This document shows, one piece after another, positions 9,350-24,410 of a stretch of DNA of 64,000 nucleotides. The translations under genes and the position numbers were made by a program. How positions within the stretch are numbered: the stretch's first letter is position 1; the number at the start of each line of letters is the position of its first letter. Origin of the DNA: Sipunculus nudus (Eukaryota; Annelida; Sipuncula; Golfingiida; Sipunculidae); the NCBI GenBank assembly GCA_026874595.1, contig CM049306.1, forward strand, positions 37,216,019 to 37,280,018, read 5' to 3'. Under the pieces are notes generated by a model, which searched no databases, was not told where the DNA came from, and saw nothing but the letters and a program-made list of their open reading frames with translations.

Positions 9350-11099
9350 CGGTGTAGTCTGTTTCTATTGAAAACATTAGTATACAGAGACAAGAATTAG
9401 GCACTGTCTGTTGAATAATGACGGACATAGATAAGAATTGTTGCTGTCCTGTTATCTGTTATTTTCAATATATATATGTACAAAATGGTAAACTTAGGTC
9501 TCTTTTAGTTTTTTTTTTCCTTGAACATAATATGTTTGCAATATCATGGTGTGTCCTGGTGAAAAAATTTAAACATCATCCGTGTACACCTCTATCTTTC
9601 TTAGAGGGGACCTTGCACTTTACTGGCGCCCCTACTGATGACAATCCATATTAAATATTCTTTTTGAATGGAGCTATCTGTTTTGCCGTTTGTGAGGTTT
9701 ATTGTCATGAACAACGTCATCACTTCAGAGCTTTATGAGAAAAGTGACCTCACTCTGTGTTCTACCAACCTATGTTCAACTGATTTTTATGGAGATAATT
9801 TTGTAGGCTGTTTTAGCATATGACCAATGACGCCATAAGTGGGTCTTATATGTTGTAAAATTAGAATGATTTCTAATATTTACAAATAATTTTATTTCTT
9901 AAATAAGGTGTAAGGTAGGTATTTATTTACATTGTTGAAACTTAGGCCCTTTATTCCTCTATCTAACGATCATTTTTGTAATGTTTCTTATTAACCTTCT
10001 GAGAGCATGCGCAGTGCTTGTGTTTGGGCCGTCGTGTGTCGGGGTTTTGGTCAGATGTGAACAGACGTGGACAGGCGAGACGAGAATATCTTGTTTATTT
10101 TGGTTTTGAATGTTCAGCTGACCAAATTAAATAGTAGACAGAATGCAAGTATTCCAAAGTGTATCGTTTTTACCGACTTCCAAAGCCGTTCTAACGATTT
10201 ACCGGGGGTACATGCCCAAATTCTCTCTCTGGCTCAGCAATAACTCAAGCGTCAGAAATAAGGGGGGGGGGGGGGGGCGGTTGCTTGGACAAGAGGTAGA
10301 AATAACCTTACAGTGGGTTCTTAAATCTACCGGCAACTGCCTCACAGCAGTCAGCTAATTGTATCAAACAGCTTCACCACTGTCTCAACGTTCTAAACGA
10401 CCAGTATTCCTCCAACCACGCTTCTTACAGCTGGTCAGCCTCAACTGCGTCGCCTCGACGTTTTTCGCTAGACTGGCTCCAGCCCTTATTTATAACAGTA
10501 GACTGGGTCCTACTCTAGTATCTACCCCAACCTTGCTACACCGAGTGACAAAACATTGTATACTTTGTTAATGATAATGGTTTATTGAAATGTGTTATTT
10601 AACGTGTGGATATAATCACATAGCATGAAACATTTTCTAAACATTTTCAAGTTGCACAGATGTTTCGACAGACCTTTTCTTTAAAAAATCATAAACATTT
10701 CATTGAAAAAAATTGAAAATGTAACAAATTCGTTTACGCTTTTAATGTAGTGTCGAAATATATTAATATATAATAACAGGATCTTTAACTTTTAACGGTA
10801 TATTTGTAAGAAATATTTCATTTACATTCAAAGAACGTTATGAAGTTTGTTCATATGAATGTTTTTTTCAAATGTAACACATATATGGTATTGAAAAAAT
10901 AACATATTTTTCAACAAATTAAACAGGATAAGGGAACATTTAAAAATAATTCTAAAACATTTTGATAACCATAATATGTTTTGAACATGTTAAAAAGATT
11001 TTCAAAACTATTTCGTATTAACTGTGTATATATGAGACATTCATATTTCATGAATAAGAAGTTTACAAACGTCTTCTTTACTTTTGAGCAGCCTAATTA

Positions 11100-11102
<3 letters not shown>
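9348..11102. other. Intergenic, no gene seen
   Basis: AT-rich DNA with a G homopolymer at 10262-10277. The segment at 10600-11040 is very AT-rich with recurring AACATTTT words but no clean period. Open frames are short and unsupported. Confidence 0.5.

Positions 11103-11174
<72 letters not shown>
11103..11174. repeat. (TA)n microsatellite
   Basis: About 36 TA units, the longest TA tract in the window. Confidence 0.95.
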
Positions 11175-11177
<3 letters not shown>

Positions 11178-11428
11178 TTATTTTTAAACGAACGCAGCAT
11201 GGATTGTCAGAGGTAAACACAGCTTTTCTTGATGAACACTGTTTCGTTCAGGTTCTCACGGTTTTCAAGGATGCTACAAATTTAAGTAAGCAACCTGCGT
11301 CTGTGCTGATACAACGTCTGTTTCACATGTATCTGTTGATATGTATACCTTTGCCAATCGTTGAAGCCTAAGACAAACACCTTTGTCGTTAATTTTATAC
11401 CTCACCTGATCGCCCCGCATCATATTAT

Positions 11429-12213
11429 GAGAACCGCGGTCGGGTCGGACTTTTTACCGACTGCCACCTATGGCTACCGACGGCCACCAGGTGTTACCGA
11501 CGGCCAAACCGAAATACCAACGGCCACCTTATTATCACCAGGAGTTACAGATCGACGGCCAAACCGAAATACCGACGGCCACCTTATTTTCACCGTTTAC
11601 ATGGTTTTTGTATGCTGTGAATCTAGACTAGAGATCACACCGAAATTCCGAGGGCAAACAGAAATTTCAATTAATTTTACCTTATCACTTATTTCAAATA
11701 AAATTATCAGTCCCAATTATAAGTCTTGCCAAGTATTAATCGCGAATGGAGTGTTTACAGTTTTTTAGGTGTCCCAACAGTGGTTCAATAATGATGTGAA
11801 TTCATTAATCCTTAACTGATGTACCCGCAAAATATATCTTAGTGGATATAACTTTTACCTCTGTATTATCAAGGAATGGTTTCTGATTCACAGTTTTTTA
11901 GCTTTTCCAAAAGGGCATCAATGAAGTGCTGTCTAAGAAAAATGGTTAACAAACAACGTGATTTCCCACCAATGGAATAGCAGCCCTCAGCAAAAAATAT
12001 TTTAATCATTCGGAAGTGTTAAAGCAAATTGAAAAGTGCACCTCAGTACAATAGACTTTCTATAAAAAAAATAGTCGGTCAAAGGCCGTAGTATTTGAAT
12101 GTTTACATGTAATTAGTTAGAATGGACACTGCACATGCATCAAACTTGGTGGCTCTGATAATCATGAGCGAGGCACCTGATATTATTATTAGTTCGTTAG
12201 ATTGCCAATTGTT

Positions 12214-12272
<59 letters not shown>

Positions 12273-12971
12273 AAACGATACTAGAATGCGAAACATTTTG
12301 AGCATGCATGATATTTAAAAGCCTTTCTGTTGAAAGTGAGGTAATTATAAATATTGTGTTCTATTTTCATTAAAATAAACATTATATTCTGTATTATGTT
12401 TTCATAAATTATTGCTTTAATTGCATTTCTTATTAAGTAAGAATGTTATATATAGCAAATGCAGGGATAAGGTGTGTGTGGGTAATGTGTGGGTGTGTGC
12501 AGGCGTGATAAATTCATTCAAGTGAGCCTGTCATCGAAATTAAGGAGTTTAAATATATATATATAGCTTTAAATTAAAATGGGCATAATCAGATATCTTA
12601 ATCACAAATGAGTGTGAAGATAAACTATATACAGCCCTGTGATATAAATTTCCTAGTAGAGGTATCCCTATACCTGACCGTCGGTAATTCTGTATGGCTC
12701 GTGACACATTAATTAATGATACATTCTAATGCATGTGGACTTAAATCTGTTTTAACCACATGCAGCATGTGTTGGATGCACATAAAGTGGCCGTCGGTAT
12801 CCTTTTTGGCCGTCGTAATTTCAATATTGCAATAAACGGTGAAAATAAGGTGGCCGTCGGTATTTCGGTTTGGCCGTCGGTAACATCTGATGGCCGTCGG
12901 TGGCCGTCGGTAGCTGTAGGTAAAAAGTCCGACCGACCGCGGTCAGGCTTAGGACTCAAGAACCCCCTACG
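11429..12971. mobile_element. Foldback-like element with long inverted arms
   Basis: The left arm (about 11433-11600) and right arm (about 12786-12943) are inverted copies. Each begins at its outer end with the palindrome ACCGCGGT, followed by CGGACTTTTTACC and several ACCGACGGCCA sub-repeats, then ACCTTATTTTCACCGTTTA at the inner side. The roughly 1.2-kb centre has no transposase-like frame and includes a (TA)n tract. The direct repeat TCATATTAT occurs at 11420-11428 and 12972-12980, which may be a 9-bp target duplication as known for Foldback and Mutator-like elements, though the arms do not extend clearly to it. Probably non-autonomous. Confidence 0.7.
12217..12270. repeat. (TA)n microsatellite inside the foldback element
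   Basis: About 27 TA units between the inverted arms. They would lie in the loop of any large hairpin. Confidence 0.95.
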
Positions 12972-15900
12972 TCATATTATATGTTCAATATTTGTTTGTA
13001 TAAGGCACCGTCCTTATTTTATCTTATATTTCAACAAACTTATAATTGTAGTTTTATGCTTGGCTTAGGAATAATGAGTGATTTCGGATTTAAGTCATGT
13101 TAATGCATCAGGGCCCAAAATGCAACAACCCACCCGTCGTTGACTGCAGTACACATAGTACGTTATTTACCCCGGACCATAGACGTTAGAATTCGCCGAC
13201 AGGCGTCGCAAGTTTAATGGACAAGGTCTAATGTGGGACGTTTATTCGAAACAACTCTATTAATTACTTTCAAAACCTGAGACACGTTTCGACTGCAAAA
13301 TCTTCAAACAAGATAACTTCAGAAGTGGCTCAAGTGCAGTAGCATTACATACCATCGGCAATCTTTTAAATTATGACAGTTGCAAATAGATGAGAAAAAA
13401 GGACATAGGCCTCAATATTACCATATATGGTTATAAGTTACACTGGTTGTGTGACTCTATAGAGGTAATTAACATATAACCACATCCTTGTCTTTTAATA
13501 CAATCAGCATTTAATTCTGCATTTTTATGAAAAAAAAACTATCTGGTCACTTTCCTAAAAATTCTTGCTTTTGTTTCCCGTTTAGTTAAAATATATAAAA
13601 AAACAACCACAAGTTTCCATTTTCAACTTTATATACTGCAAAAAGCATATATTGAACCCCATATTTAATGAAATTTTTTATCACGTGCAAAATATCTAAC
13701 AATATTAATTCGTATAAAAATGTGTCAAGTTTCCACTAAAGCGCAATGAGTAGGATTTTATTTAAAATCCAACAAAACATCTTTGACAGATGCGCGAACT
13801 ACAATACCTGTTGTTGCTTGGTGAGTGTTACATTAACTGTGAAGCAACCAATCATAGGTCATATTAAGTGGACGTACATTAAACATATATGATATTTATC
13901 AAATTCCAAAGGAGCTTTCCAGATCGATTCCATTTCAACATGCCCAAAATAAATCAACAGTTTTTTTAGATAAAATTAAAGATATGCAGGGTCAGCGGTT
14001 AAGAAAATAATATTATTATATCAAATTATTTTTGACACTGATTGTTTTAATCTGTGAACCGTTTGTTACTATTGCAAAGTGATAACCAGTTCTGAATTTG
14101 TCAGTGTCTTGCTCGTGCCAATCAATGACCCCAGATGGCGCTACATGCCCGACAGTTCTGTTCGCGCTGCGTAAATGCTCTTTTATAACACACATGACTG
14201 TACATTTGTATATCTATCAATACTTTTAAGTGATGAGTGAGGCGACCAGCCCTTTTAAAATAAATTAAAAAGGACCTTTTCACATATCAGGTATGTAAAG
14301 TATACATGATATATAAGAACGTGTTCATCATATACTAGTATATTAGAATCTGCCTGTGCATCGTTCTTAAACCGCTAGCTCCTGCACTCCAGTGCCAAAA
14401 CAGCTTGCACCTGGCGCGACCAGTTCCAGATTGGGTCTCTACTAAATTGGTTGATGGGTGTTGTTGTTGTTAATTGTCGAGTGTCAGGTCTTTAAAGTAA
14501 ATATTAAAAAAAATAACATACGTTTATAGATTATATATGTCTATGTATCAGGTCCACTGACCACCATGAGTTTTGGATGGGATGCAAACGTCATTTTTTT
14601 TCTAATTATTCTTGTGAGTGTTTACAATCAGTCTTCATTGAAGGAGGTAAAAACATTCTTAAAAGACATTAAATATTCGTGAAATTATGAATTACGAGGC
14701 TAGTGATATTCCTGATGAATTACATTAAAAATTAGATTACGTACTTTCTTTTACTAAAAAAATACTGTATATCATCGCCCAAATTGACCCAAATTATTCC
14801 ATGCCGTTTGAAGCTATCCGACCGATGGTGAAATTTAATCGAGCCGTGAAATCGATTGACTACTAATGCCAGTCAGGCTTTGTCCGAGCAAGTCCCTTTT
14901 TTGTGGTTGAAACGGTTCCCTCCGAAACCAATTTCGACGAACTTCATTTGTGCTGAATCACCCGTATGATAGTGCCATCTCTCGATAGTATTATGAACTA
15001 CTCTGCTGTTTTCTATGGCAGATCCGATTTAAAAACACAAGTTGACCTGCTGAGGTTTTCCTCTTTCATTACATATCCTGTTGTGCCGTTGATAGAGAAC
15101 AAGGCCCACTTTATTTAGTTCCACGTCGACAATAATACCTCTCTAGATTCATCTCAACAGCGATCTGTCAAATTAATCACATTTCTGCTCCGTGGTTTAC
15201 GGGTTAATTGTTATTCACAGGGTAATTGATGTCATTAACGCGTCCATTTACCATAAAGGGTATTTTATCAGGCAATATTTATTCTCTGAACTCCTATACA
15301 ATGGCGTTGTTCAATTCTTTGTATTATTTTTATACAAAATGTTTAGATCAGGTCAAAACATATAAATTCCGTTTCGGTTTTGGTGGGTTTTTATTTTTTT
15401 TTCTTAAGATATTTTCAAAAGGGGCTAATTAATCTTTATAGATAGCAATGAAATTTAATCAAAATCTCATAAGTTATATATAAGGTCAGGAAAACCACAA
15501 ATGCTTGTGTTTATTTGTCCTGAGACACCATTCAAAGAGGGATAGGTCAAGTAAACAATAAACTTTAAGAACAGGCTTTAAACAACTATTTGAAACGCTT
15601 ATTTGAAACCTTAGATAAATCTATGAAATATGTAAAGCAAAGGGAACTTTTATTATTTTCTTTGTGTGAACTGAGCCCATAAGATACCCATGAAATGGTT
15701 CTCTGTGACGTCACACATCGAGCTGCGTAAGCAGCCATAAACCATTAACACAAACTGGCCTTAATGTTCTAGGGGTAGAGCAAAGAATCTCAGCCGAGGC
15801 GGTGTGTTAAACTTCTGGCACACGTATATATTAAACATATGCATCACGTGATCACCCAGGATCAGAATAACGTTTAATGGAACTCTCATGTATCGAATTT

Positions 15901-17898
15901 AATTCTCTATTGCTAAAACCAAAATGACCTCGCAGGCAAAATGGTTATATTATAAAATATAAAACGAGCAAGAAAACTCGCAACAGAAACATGAAACGCT
16001 TATATAGCGAACCATGTAGTTGCACAGACACGGTAATTTCATTAAAAACTATAGATACAACGCATTGTCCAGGAAGCAGGAACCATAACGGGGAGACCAT
16101 ACTCATTTGCAAGGGAATTATTTCGATTAATGGGTTTCAACCCCCTATGCTGTTACCAGTTTTTCTCACCAGGGGTCTGGCGGCCAATAGGGATTCATAT
16201 AATACGCTGGGTCGTTGATGTGTTGACCTCAAAAAGGTTTTGCATGCTGTGTGGAGCGGCCCAGCGGAAGTTTTACAGGCAGAACAAATCCGTAAATGGA
16301 TAACCGGAAGTCCCCGAAGAACTATCTCGCCCGTGTAATTATCAGAAATGACCTTTTTGTGAACTGCTGTTTCAAACTAAAAAATACCTTTAATCTTATT
16401 TATTCAAATGGATTATACATATTATATATATATATAATATATATAAAGGATTGAAAAAAATATTATTTTCGGCATATTATTACGCATGTATTGTTTTAAG
16501 TACCATGATTTTTAAAACTGTGTTTCTAGGAAATGGGCACAAAACAATGATATAGAGACTTTGTATCTGGAAGGGGTTGTTTGTATATGAGGGTGTGTGA
16601 GTGGAGGTGTGTGCGTGTTTACCTCAATCACTTTGGAATTTTGACCTCCCGGATATATCTTTTTCATTATTTTCAGGTTCGTATGTTGATATATCACAAT
16701 ACCGCGATAGTTATAGATATAGCTATAATGTTTTTATGGTTTAGTCTGTGGTTTATACCAGTGTAAATACATTTTATTTTCTCGTATGTGATGTAATACG
16801 AGTTATATGAAATATTTGTTTAGATCTGTGAAAACCCCAGTAAATAAAAGTTAAACTTATTAAAGTTTATCCTGATTGTACATTAGAGAAAAGAAATTTT
16901 GTAAAGTTATCAAAGATTGATAAAACATCAGATTTGGTTGTCATGACGACCAATCTTCTACATCCTTACTGGAGTCAATTCATCTTTCGTCTGAGTTCAT
17001 GGGTTGTCTTGTTAACGGCAAAGTCAGTCCTGTCGGACGACGCTATAGAGGATTACTCCCTAGGTTATATTGCGAACCTGACGTACATGTGACAGTTTCC
17101 AAATTGCAAAAGCTTATCATGCCAGAGTTTGGTAAGCAAACGGCCAAAAGCCAGCATTAGTGGTTTAGGGGAAACGGCAATGTCGGCATGACCGGCTCGG
17201 ACCAGCGTTAGGGTTATCTGGCATCGCGTCTGGCTGTTCTCCCAATGGCAAGCCTTTATTTTATCCTATGATTAACGACTTCAGGTCAAACCCGATGGGC
17301 TCGTATGTACCTGTCTATACAATCTAAAGCAGCACTGGTATGAAGAGTAAATTGATCCGATGTTATGAATTATACGATTTTAAGTGTAAACATGAGCAGT
17401 TTTGTATTTTTAGTGTGTTCGATTTTATTTTTATTATTTTTTTATTATAAATAGTAAAATGTCCCGATTAAAAATAAATAAATACACACCTACACGCACC
17501 TACGTCCTACGAACACATAAAGAATAACACAAGCCCTGATGAGTATTTCCTTGATTTACCAAGTCCATGGTTGCAAAAATGGACTCGCAGCTATTTCATT
17601 AGTTAGTTATCAGAAAAGTCTACTTTTCGTAATAGGTTGCAGGGTCTGTAGAGACACTGCCTAGAGATTCAGTGCCAGGATTCACGTCACGTGGTTGTTT
17701 TGCATACCGTCTAGGCAGGTTGAACAGCGTATTTACATGTCTGATGACGCTCCTCCAGATCCATTGTTATGGAATCAAATGATTCCCATTGGAGTAGTTT
17801 AATAGAAATAATTTTCTCCTGATGTTGTATTATATATGGGAAACACCGTGTACCCGCGACTGAATAAATACATGAAATAAATTAAATACGAGGTCGTG

Positions 17899-17900
<2 letters not shown>
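12972..17900. other. Gene desert
   Basis: Apart from the weak exon at 14566 I see no gene, RNA or clear repeat. A short TATATA/AATATA palindromic tract lies at about 16415-16445. Confidence 0.45.
14566..14646 (+). CDS. Weak candidate signal-peptide exon
   Basis: An ATG in good context (CTGACCACCATGAG) opens 27 codons with a hydrophobic core, VIFFLIILVSV, ending LKE before a GTAAAA donor in phase 0. It resembles a first exon of a secreted protein. I found no downstream partner exon, and its phase does not match genes A and B. It may be chance. Confidence 0.2.

Positions 17901-17953
<53 letters not shown>
17901..17953. repeat. (TA)n microsatellite
   Basis: About 26 TA units. Confidence 0.95.
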
Positions 17954-17957
<4 letters not shown>

Positions 17958-20900
17958 GAACAACCCTTCCTAAAACAACGTGAGTTGTTCTGACCTTCAG
18001 TAAATAAACATTAAAAAATAATGGTAATTCAGATTTCATTCGAAATTTAATGGATTAAGCCTTGAGTGTTACCCTTACCTCTAATTTTTTATGGTACTTT
18101 ATGAACTACAAAATAAGCGGAGCGTTATGCAGAAAAGTTTCCATTTGTGCCAGTCGTACATTTGTGCCTGCGGTGTGTGTGTTGGGGGGGGGGGAGTCAT
18201 CCCAGATAGATAAGGATACCTTGTACCTGGAGATACGATATCTGCGGGATCTCAGTGCAGAAAATGGACATTGTTGTGTTGATTTTTAATGTGAGGAAAA
18301 GTTCGTGTGACACAAAGTCGACAAGATCGGTCTGCAGAAATCCCTGAGATTGCGTTATCGTGTTTACACATGATACAAAAGACAGTCGTGTTCCGTGAAT
18401 ACATAAGATTGCTGTTATTAATTGCTGGCTGAGTTCTAAAACTGTCAGGATATACTTTTGCAACATTTAAGTTCCAGGACTCTTTTTGATTACTCTTTTT
18501 TGTGATTATTGAATTATGTATACGGTTTGTCATATCATATTTGATGATAATCGTGTAAAATTATTATATTCTAAATCTCGAGCTGATAACTACTCTTTAA
18601 CATGTTTGTTAGCTACTTTATATTGTCATGTTTTCTTCGTATTTTGATTATTTTGTTTTCCAATATACAAGGCAAAGGCTGACGGTAACAGTTTTTTTCA
18701 TATTTAACACCAGTTATTATTAAAAACTTTGAATAACCAACAAATTTTATTATGGAAATGGAAAATACTGAGCAAGTGAAATGCAGTTTTTCGCTGACCG
18801 GATTATAGATGATATGCAGGGCAAATTACCAGTTTTCTATCGAATAAACCGCATTTATGTCCACAAGTATCTGTAAAAAAAGTGTTTTAGTACACGCAGC
18901 TACATTTGGCCTTTCAGATAACATTTTATAACGTTTCTTCTCGTCGGGAATGTGCTGGGACTCTGTAAGAATAGGCTTATCGGGCAGACAAATTACATTT
19001 TGAGTGATGGAAGATTGCTTAACTTCCCACAATTTGCGCCCCATCGCTCACGGAAAGACAAGCATAAGAAAACTATCTGATTGTTACTAAGTCCCTGTAG
19101 CAATCATCTCTTTTTGAAGACATGACATCTTCGGCACTTGGCAAAAAATGCAAGCCATTTCTCATTCAGAACGGGGCGAGTATCTCCGTAAATCAGACGC
19201 TATTTGCTGTGTGCCCGCCGTATTCATTAACTACTGTAATGTTTTGTTTCATACAGCTGTAACCAACTCCGCCCGGGAACCAGAAAAACCCGTGCCGGTG
19301 ACGGATGTTCGCGACGTAATCGTCGACTTGGGATAGGCCGGTTCCTGGCAAAATATGGCCTAAGAACGAAAACAACATACTTAAAATTCCAACTGTGTAC
19401 GGGTGGGATTTGCTGAGCCTAAAAGAAGTGTGAACAGATCCAATGCGGCCATTGGATGAAAAATCGGGCTTTTTGTCCAGTGCGGGATGTGAGCGTGACT
19501 GGCTGTGGTTTTAATGTGAAACATCCACTTTGAAGACATTTTGACATCCTCGCTCCATCCCAAATTCACTTCTAGTTAGCTGATGGATCTTAAAAACGAG
19601 GTTGCCGGTGTCACTTCGGATCAACATGCTATAACACACATCTACACTAGCACTCAGTCTCATGTTTATTCTTTGTAATATTAGTATTACAGGATGTCTT
19701 ATCGGATTTTCCAGAACTTTGCATGAGGCCTGTGGTCATGAATAATATGTCATTCCCAATGACACATACACCACTCCTTAAACGACATCTCCAAACAGTA
19801 AAATAAAAATGGTCAAACGAGATCTGTATATATGCCAACACTGAATTTTGATCTCTTTATTTAAAAATTATCAATACACGGTCAAGTTAGTGTTTGAAAA
19901 CTTTCTAAATCTGCAACATATAGCGATTAATCAAGTAAACTGTTGTGTTTATATGCTCCGATTTATAAAATATGGTAAAAATCTTTTTACCGCCGAACTT
20001 TTATATATTACTTTTAAACTTAATTGTCAATTGTTAGATAGCTTATGTTAAATATGTATTTAATGAATATACAATAAAGTTATTTAAAGTTGTGTCTTTG
20101 GTTGATACATTTTGCTCATTTGGTGACACATAAAATATTTTTTTTTTTTGCTTATGAATATGCCAACGTCAGGCTCTCATAAAAATACCTCGCATCTGAT
20201 ATAAGGTTACTCTCGCGAGGCAGCGGAAATATTGCACTTCTAAAGAAGCTACTGATTTTACCGCTGCCTGGTATGACTGGGTATGATAGACCTGGACACC
20301 AGGTGCGTATGATGTGACTACAGTAGCCAACCAAATGCCAGTTAACAAACACTCGACAGGCAACATGGCTCCGTCCATAGATGCGTTTCAAGCTCCGCTT
20401 GATGGTTACTCTTAGCAAATAAAAGGTCGAATTTTGCTCCTTCTGCGTTCTCGCATCATCGACCGATTATGATATTACGACTATGTTAACGTAGCCATGT
20501 ATCCGTTGCCAGGAAAACTGATTCCAGTCCAGCGAGGAGTGCACGGAGCCAATGTTGTTACATTTGTTTGAGTTGAGTGACGGCTCACGGCCGGGCATCC
20601 TGTATGCACAAGGACATGTGTCAACCACGTATCAGGCCATTCTCTCTGAGCCTGTGGCCTATTCAAACTGTTGCCGGGGCGATGAGCTGTCACACAAAAT
20701 GAAATGTAACATCATTGGCTCCAAGCATTCCTCGCTCGGCTTGTATCCGTTTTGCTGGCAACACGTCCGACGTGATAATAATGTAGATCCCTTGTCGCAT
20801 CAGTTGTGTGTCGCGTTTTGGACATTGTTTACACGCAGTCAAGAGGGCCACAAATATTTATGGAATCAGTTCCTGGTCTAGCTCATACACAATGGCCTCT

Positions 20901-21921
20901 TCACCACTAAAAGATTTTGCCAACAGCATATTTATTTGCTATAAATCATGTGACCATTTCAGAAAATCATAGAGGATGTTACTTCCAGCACCGATTCTCA
21001 TTTGATTGGCCCAACATACTATGCTCCCCTCTCGTGAAGGGACCAAGAAAACAAGGCCTAAACAAACAGCGCTTGAGATATATGTAGTGCCTATAGGTAA
21101 AGCGCTGTGTAAAGAGCGTAATATAAGGGTCACATGGAAAACAATGAAAAAAGTTTATGTCTATTTGACTGAAGCTAAATAATATAGGAAATAGGAATAA
21201 AAATAACAGAACGTCGTTTTATGGAATTAATCCGTTCATGAAAGTTATACTTCAGATAAAAAATATTTATTAATTTGACTTTCAAATAAAATAATCAAAG
21301 ATGATGGCTTTTGATGTAACACTGGGTTAATAACAACATATATGAAATACAAAATCTCATGATTAATAGGAATTTTGAATATAAAGTCCAAATTTATTTA
21401 TATCTGATGATGCATATATGAACTATTCCGATTCTTTAGATTGAGATTCCTTAATGCATGAAAGTACTGTAATATCCTTTATCAATGATAAACTACGGTA
21501 AGCCTTAATCTATCTCACCAGTGGTGTCAATTCATCTTCACAGGTGATTGGGGGGGGGGGGGTGACATGCAAACCTTAATATATTTGATATATTACACCA
21601 ATTATAATTTAATTATATTGTAAAATATGGTTAAGCAGAAAGGCAGAAATTTAACAAAAGTCTCATGTTACAGTTAGTGATTTATCCTTTTTGCAGTATA
21701 TAAATTTAACTTTCCGAGTAGCAGGGGAGATGATAACATTTAACACCCCCCCCCCCCTTACCAAAATATGGAGGGGGATAAATACCCCGATTCTTTCTTT
21801 ATTGACGCCGACTGCATCTCCAAGAAATGTATTACTTTTTTCCTGCTCTTATAATAGAATTATATCAAGAATGTGAAAAAAAGAATTATCTCAATATTCT
21901 ATGTACTATTCCAAAAATTTT

Positions 21922-21978
<57 letters not shown>

Positions 21979-24406
21979 TAGTCTCAGACAGGATTTCTAC
22001 TGCTTTGCGAATGCCTAATACTCGTGAGGATATAATGAATCGCAACATTTGAAAAAATAGGGAGTGTAAGATTAATATTTGTTAATATTATTATATAAAT
22101 AATTGCAAGGTTATAAAATGGGTAAAATTTAAATTAAACATCATTGACAATGCCTTATCGTAAGAATAGGTATTCATTATTTTAGAACTTATGGAGACTG
22201 GTCATCGCTTATACCAGGCTTTGATGGTTGTCTCATGGGTAATTCAACACGTTCGGCATTAGCCCAAGGCACACCTAAATGGTCGCATGACACCCATACA
22301 GTCGCCGTTTGATCTCCTCGGGTGCTCACTCAATGGGAAATTAAACCTGCTTATTTTAGTACAGACAACTGACAGTTAGAAGACCATTCACTATGATCGA
22401 TCTGTTTCCTAGGGCCTCATTGAATGAATTAAGACCGTTTACTTAAAAGATTCACAATCGTTCGGCAGAATCTCTCAGGACAGTTTCCCGCATAACGTAT
22501 ACGGTGTAAGGGTCACTTTAGGTACTTTGCGATGAGTTAGTCCAAGTAATGCTAATGTAATGCATCCATCACGACATCTTGCTGCCATCACACATTGCCA
22601 AAGATGGATTGCAAAATATTTGCATGGCAAATGATGAACACTAGTCAATTGTAATCAGGATTCCAGCACACTGCGCAGAATAGGACTCACAAAAGTACGA
22701 CTGCTGGTCAAGGTTAAGGGCTTTGATATTCAAACCTCCCTATACACTGGGGGTTCTTAAAACACACCAGAAAGATGTGACTCCAAACTAACATTACTTT
22801 TATCATTCACGGTAACCTTATACCATTGCAAGACGAACATATAAATTACAAAGTGTAATTGACTGAGTTATTTACAAAATATATCTTCTTGGACAAGCTT
22901 TACTTCAAAGGATAGCTCAGTATAAAGTGCGACTGTTTACACGATGTTTCTGAGTGGTCCATTGCCTCCTTAAACAACAAGAAATATGCATTCTTAGGAA
23001 TGAGGCCTCCGCCACGTGGGGGAACATAATGTTGGGTACCAGTACTCCGCAACCCGTGTTCTCATTCACTTATTGGATCATATTCCCATGTTCAATTGGG
23101 CATATGTGATTGCACATTTGTGAATATACCTAGAGGTCATTCCTTGTGAAGGCAATAATGGCTGGTAATGACGTTTTACGTTAATCATTTCCTGTATAAA
23201 AATTATAAATTTTATCCTTTTAGATGACTAGATTCTTATATCACAGCATCATATTACATTAAATGCTTCTACGATTTTACGCATAACAGGCTACAACAAA
23301 ACAATTATGGGTATAAGAAGTAGGGAAGGCTGATGCTTATAAATACAGCCATTGATACTAAATCCTCTCAAGACATGAACGAAATAACATGTTGATAAGG
23401 ACTCTTTAACTTAATTGTTTGAAAATTAATTGTAATCGGCATACTTTCAGTTGTGGGTTTAGTGCTACCATATTTAAAGAAACACCGAATTTATAAGAAT
23501 TTATCGAGGTTTATCTCACAATTTATAACAGATATTGAATGGAATAACACACATCACACCACATGCCCAAACGTAAAATATATTACTGGCGGTGGAAACA
23601 ACTTGAGTATCAAATACGTGATTGAGTTCGCATGAAAGTGTCAAAAGCATATTAATACCAAGGTTTAACAGTTGATGTACAAATATTCTCCTTTCGACAT
23701 AATTGAATAAACCAAATACATCAGGTCAACATCAAGTCAAGTACTTCAATAATTCAGCATATATTTTATTAAAAAGAACAGTACGAATCTTATGACCAAT
23801 TAAGGTTGGGTGACTTTGTGTAACAAGTGTGCCGGCGACAGGACATAATATGTCAGAATAAATGTAAAACTAAATATCACTGGAAGCGCCGCCCAAAACC
23901 GCTAGCATCTGGGCGAAACGCAGAGGTTGAGGAGTGTACGACCTTAAGAATAAGGTCAAGGCCAAATATAAATACCTGGTACAAAACTGTCACTTGAGAC
24001 TAATATTGCCCGAAGGTCATTTTCTTGAAAATTAGCCATATTTGAGATTTTCGAAGACAGATGAAAGAAAAAAGAAAGAAGAGGGGGAAATATGTATTAG
24101 ATGATTTGCACTCTGGGAGACCAAGTCCACCCACAACATATTTTGACCCACATATTGATGTATAAAAACTCAGCCCGTTAAGTCTTCCTTTCAACGGGAG
24201 AGGTTAAATCTACGGCACAATTCGCAAAATGTATTACCTTAAATATTACAATGGAATAAATATTACTGGTGAACATATTTATATGCAGACTATTATATCT
24301 TAACATCTGAAGTTAAAAAGTGCGCCTGATATGACGTGGCATCATTCGACATTTACAGCTTTGAGCTATATGCTTCTATACCCTCTATATTCTTCCTAAT
24401 TACTTT
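17954..24406. other. Gene desert
   Basis: No supported gene. The stretch 19130-20900 is more GC-balanced with short frames on both strands, none with matching splice signals or family motifs. A G run lies near 18185-18194, a C run near 21747-21757 and a (TA)n tract at 21928-21974. Confidence 0.45.
21928..21974. repeat. (TA)n microsatellite
   Basis: About 23 TA units. Confidence 0.9.
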
Positions 24407-24410
24407 TACC

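Noticed and set aside
20152-20881. Overlapping frames on both strands
   Set aside because: GC-balanced DNA gives open frames on both strands; no signals favour one.
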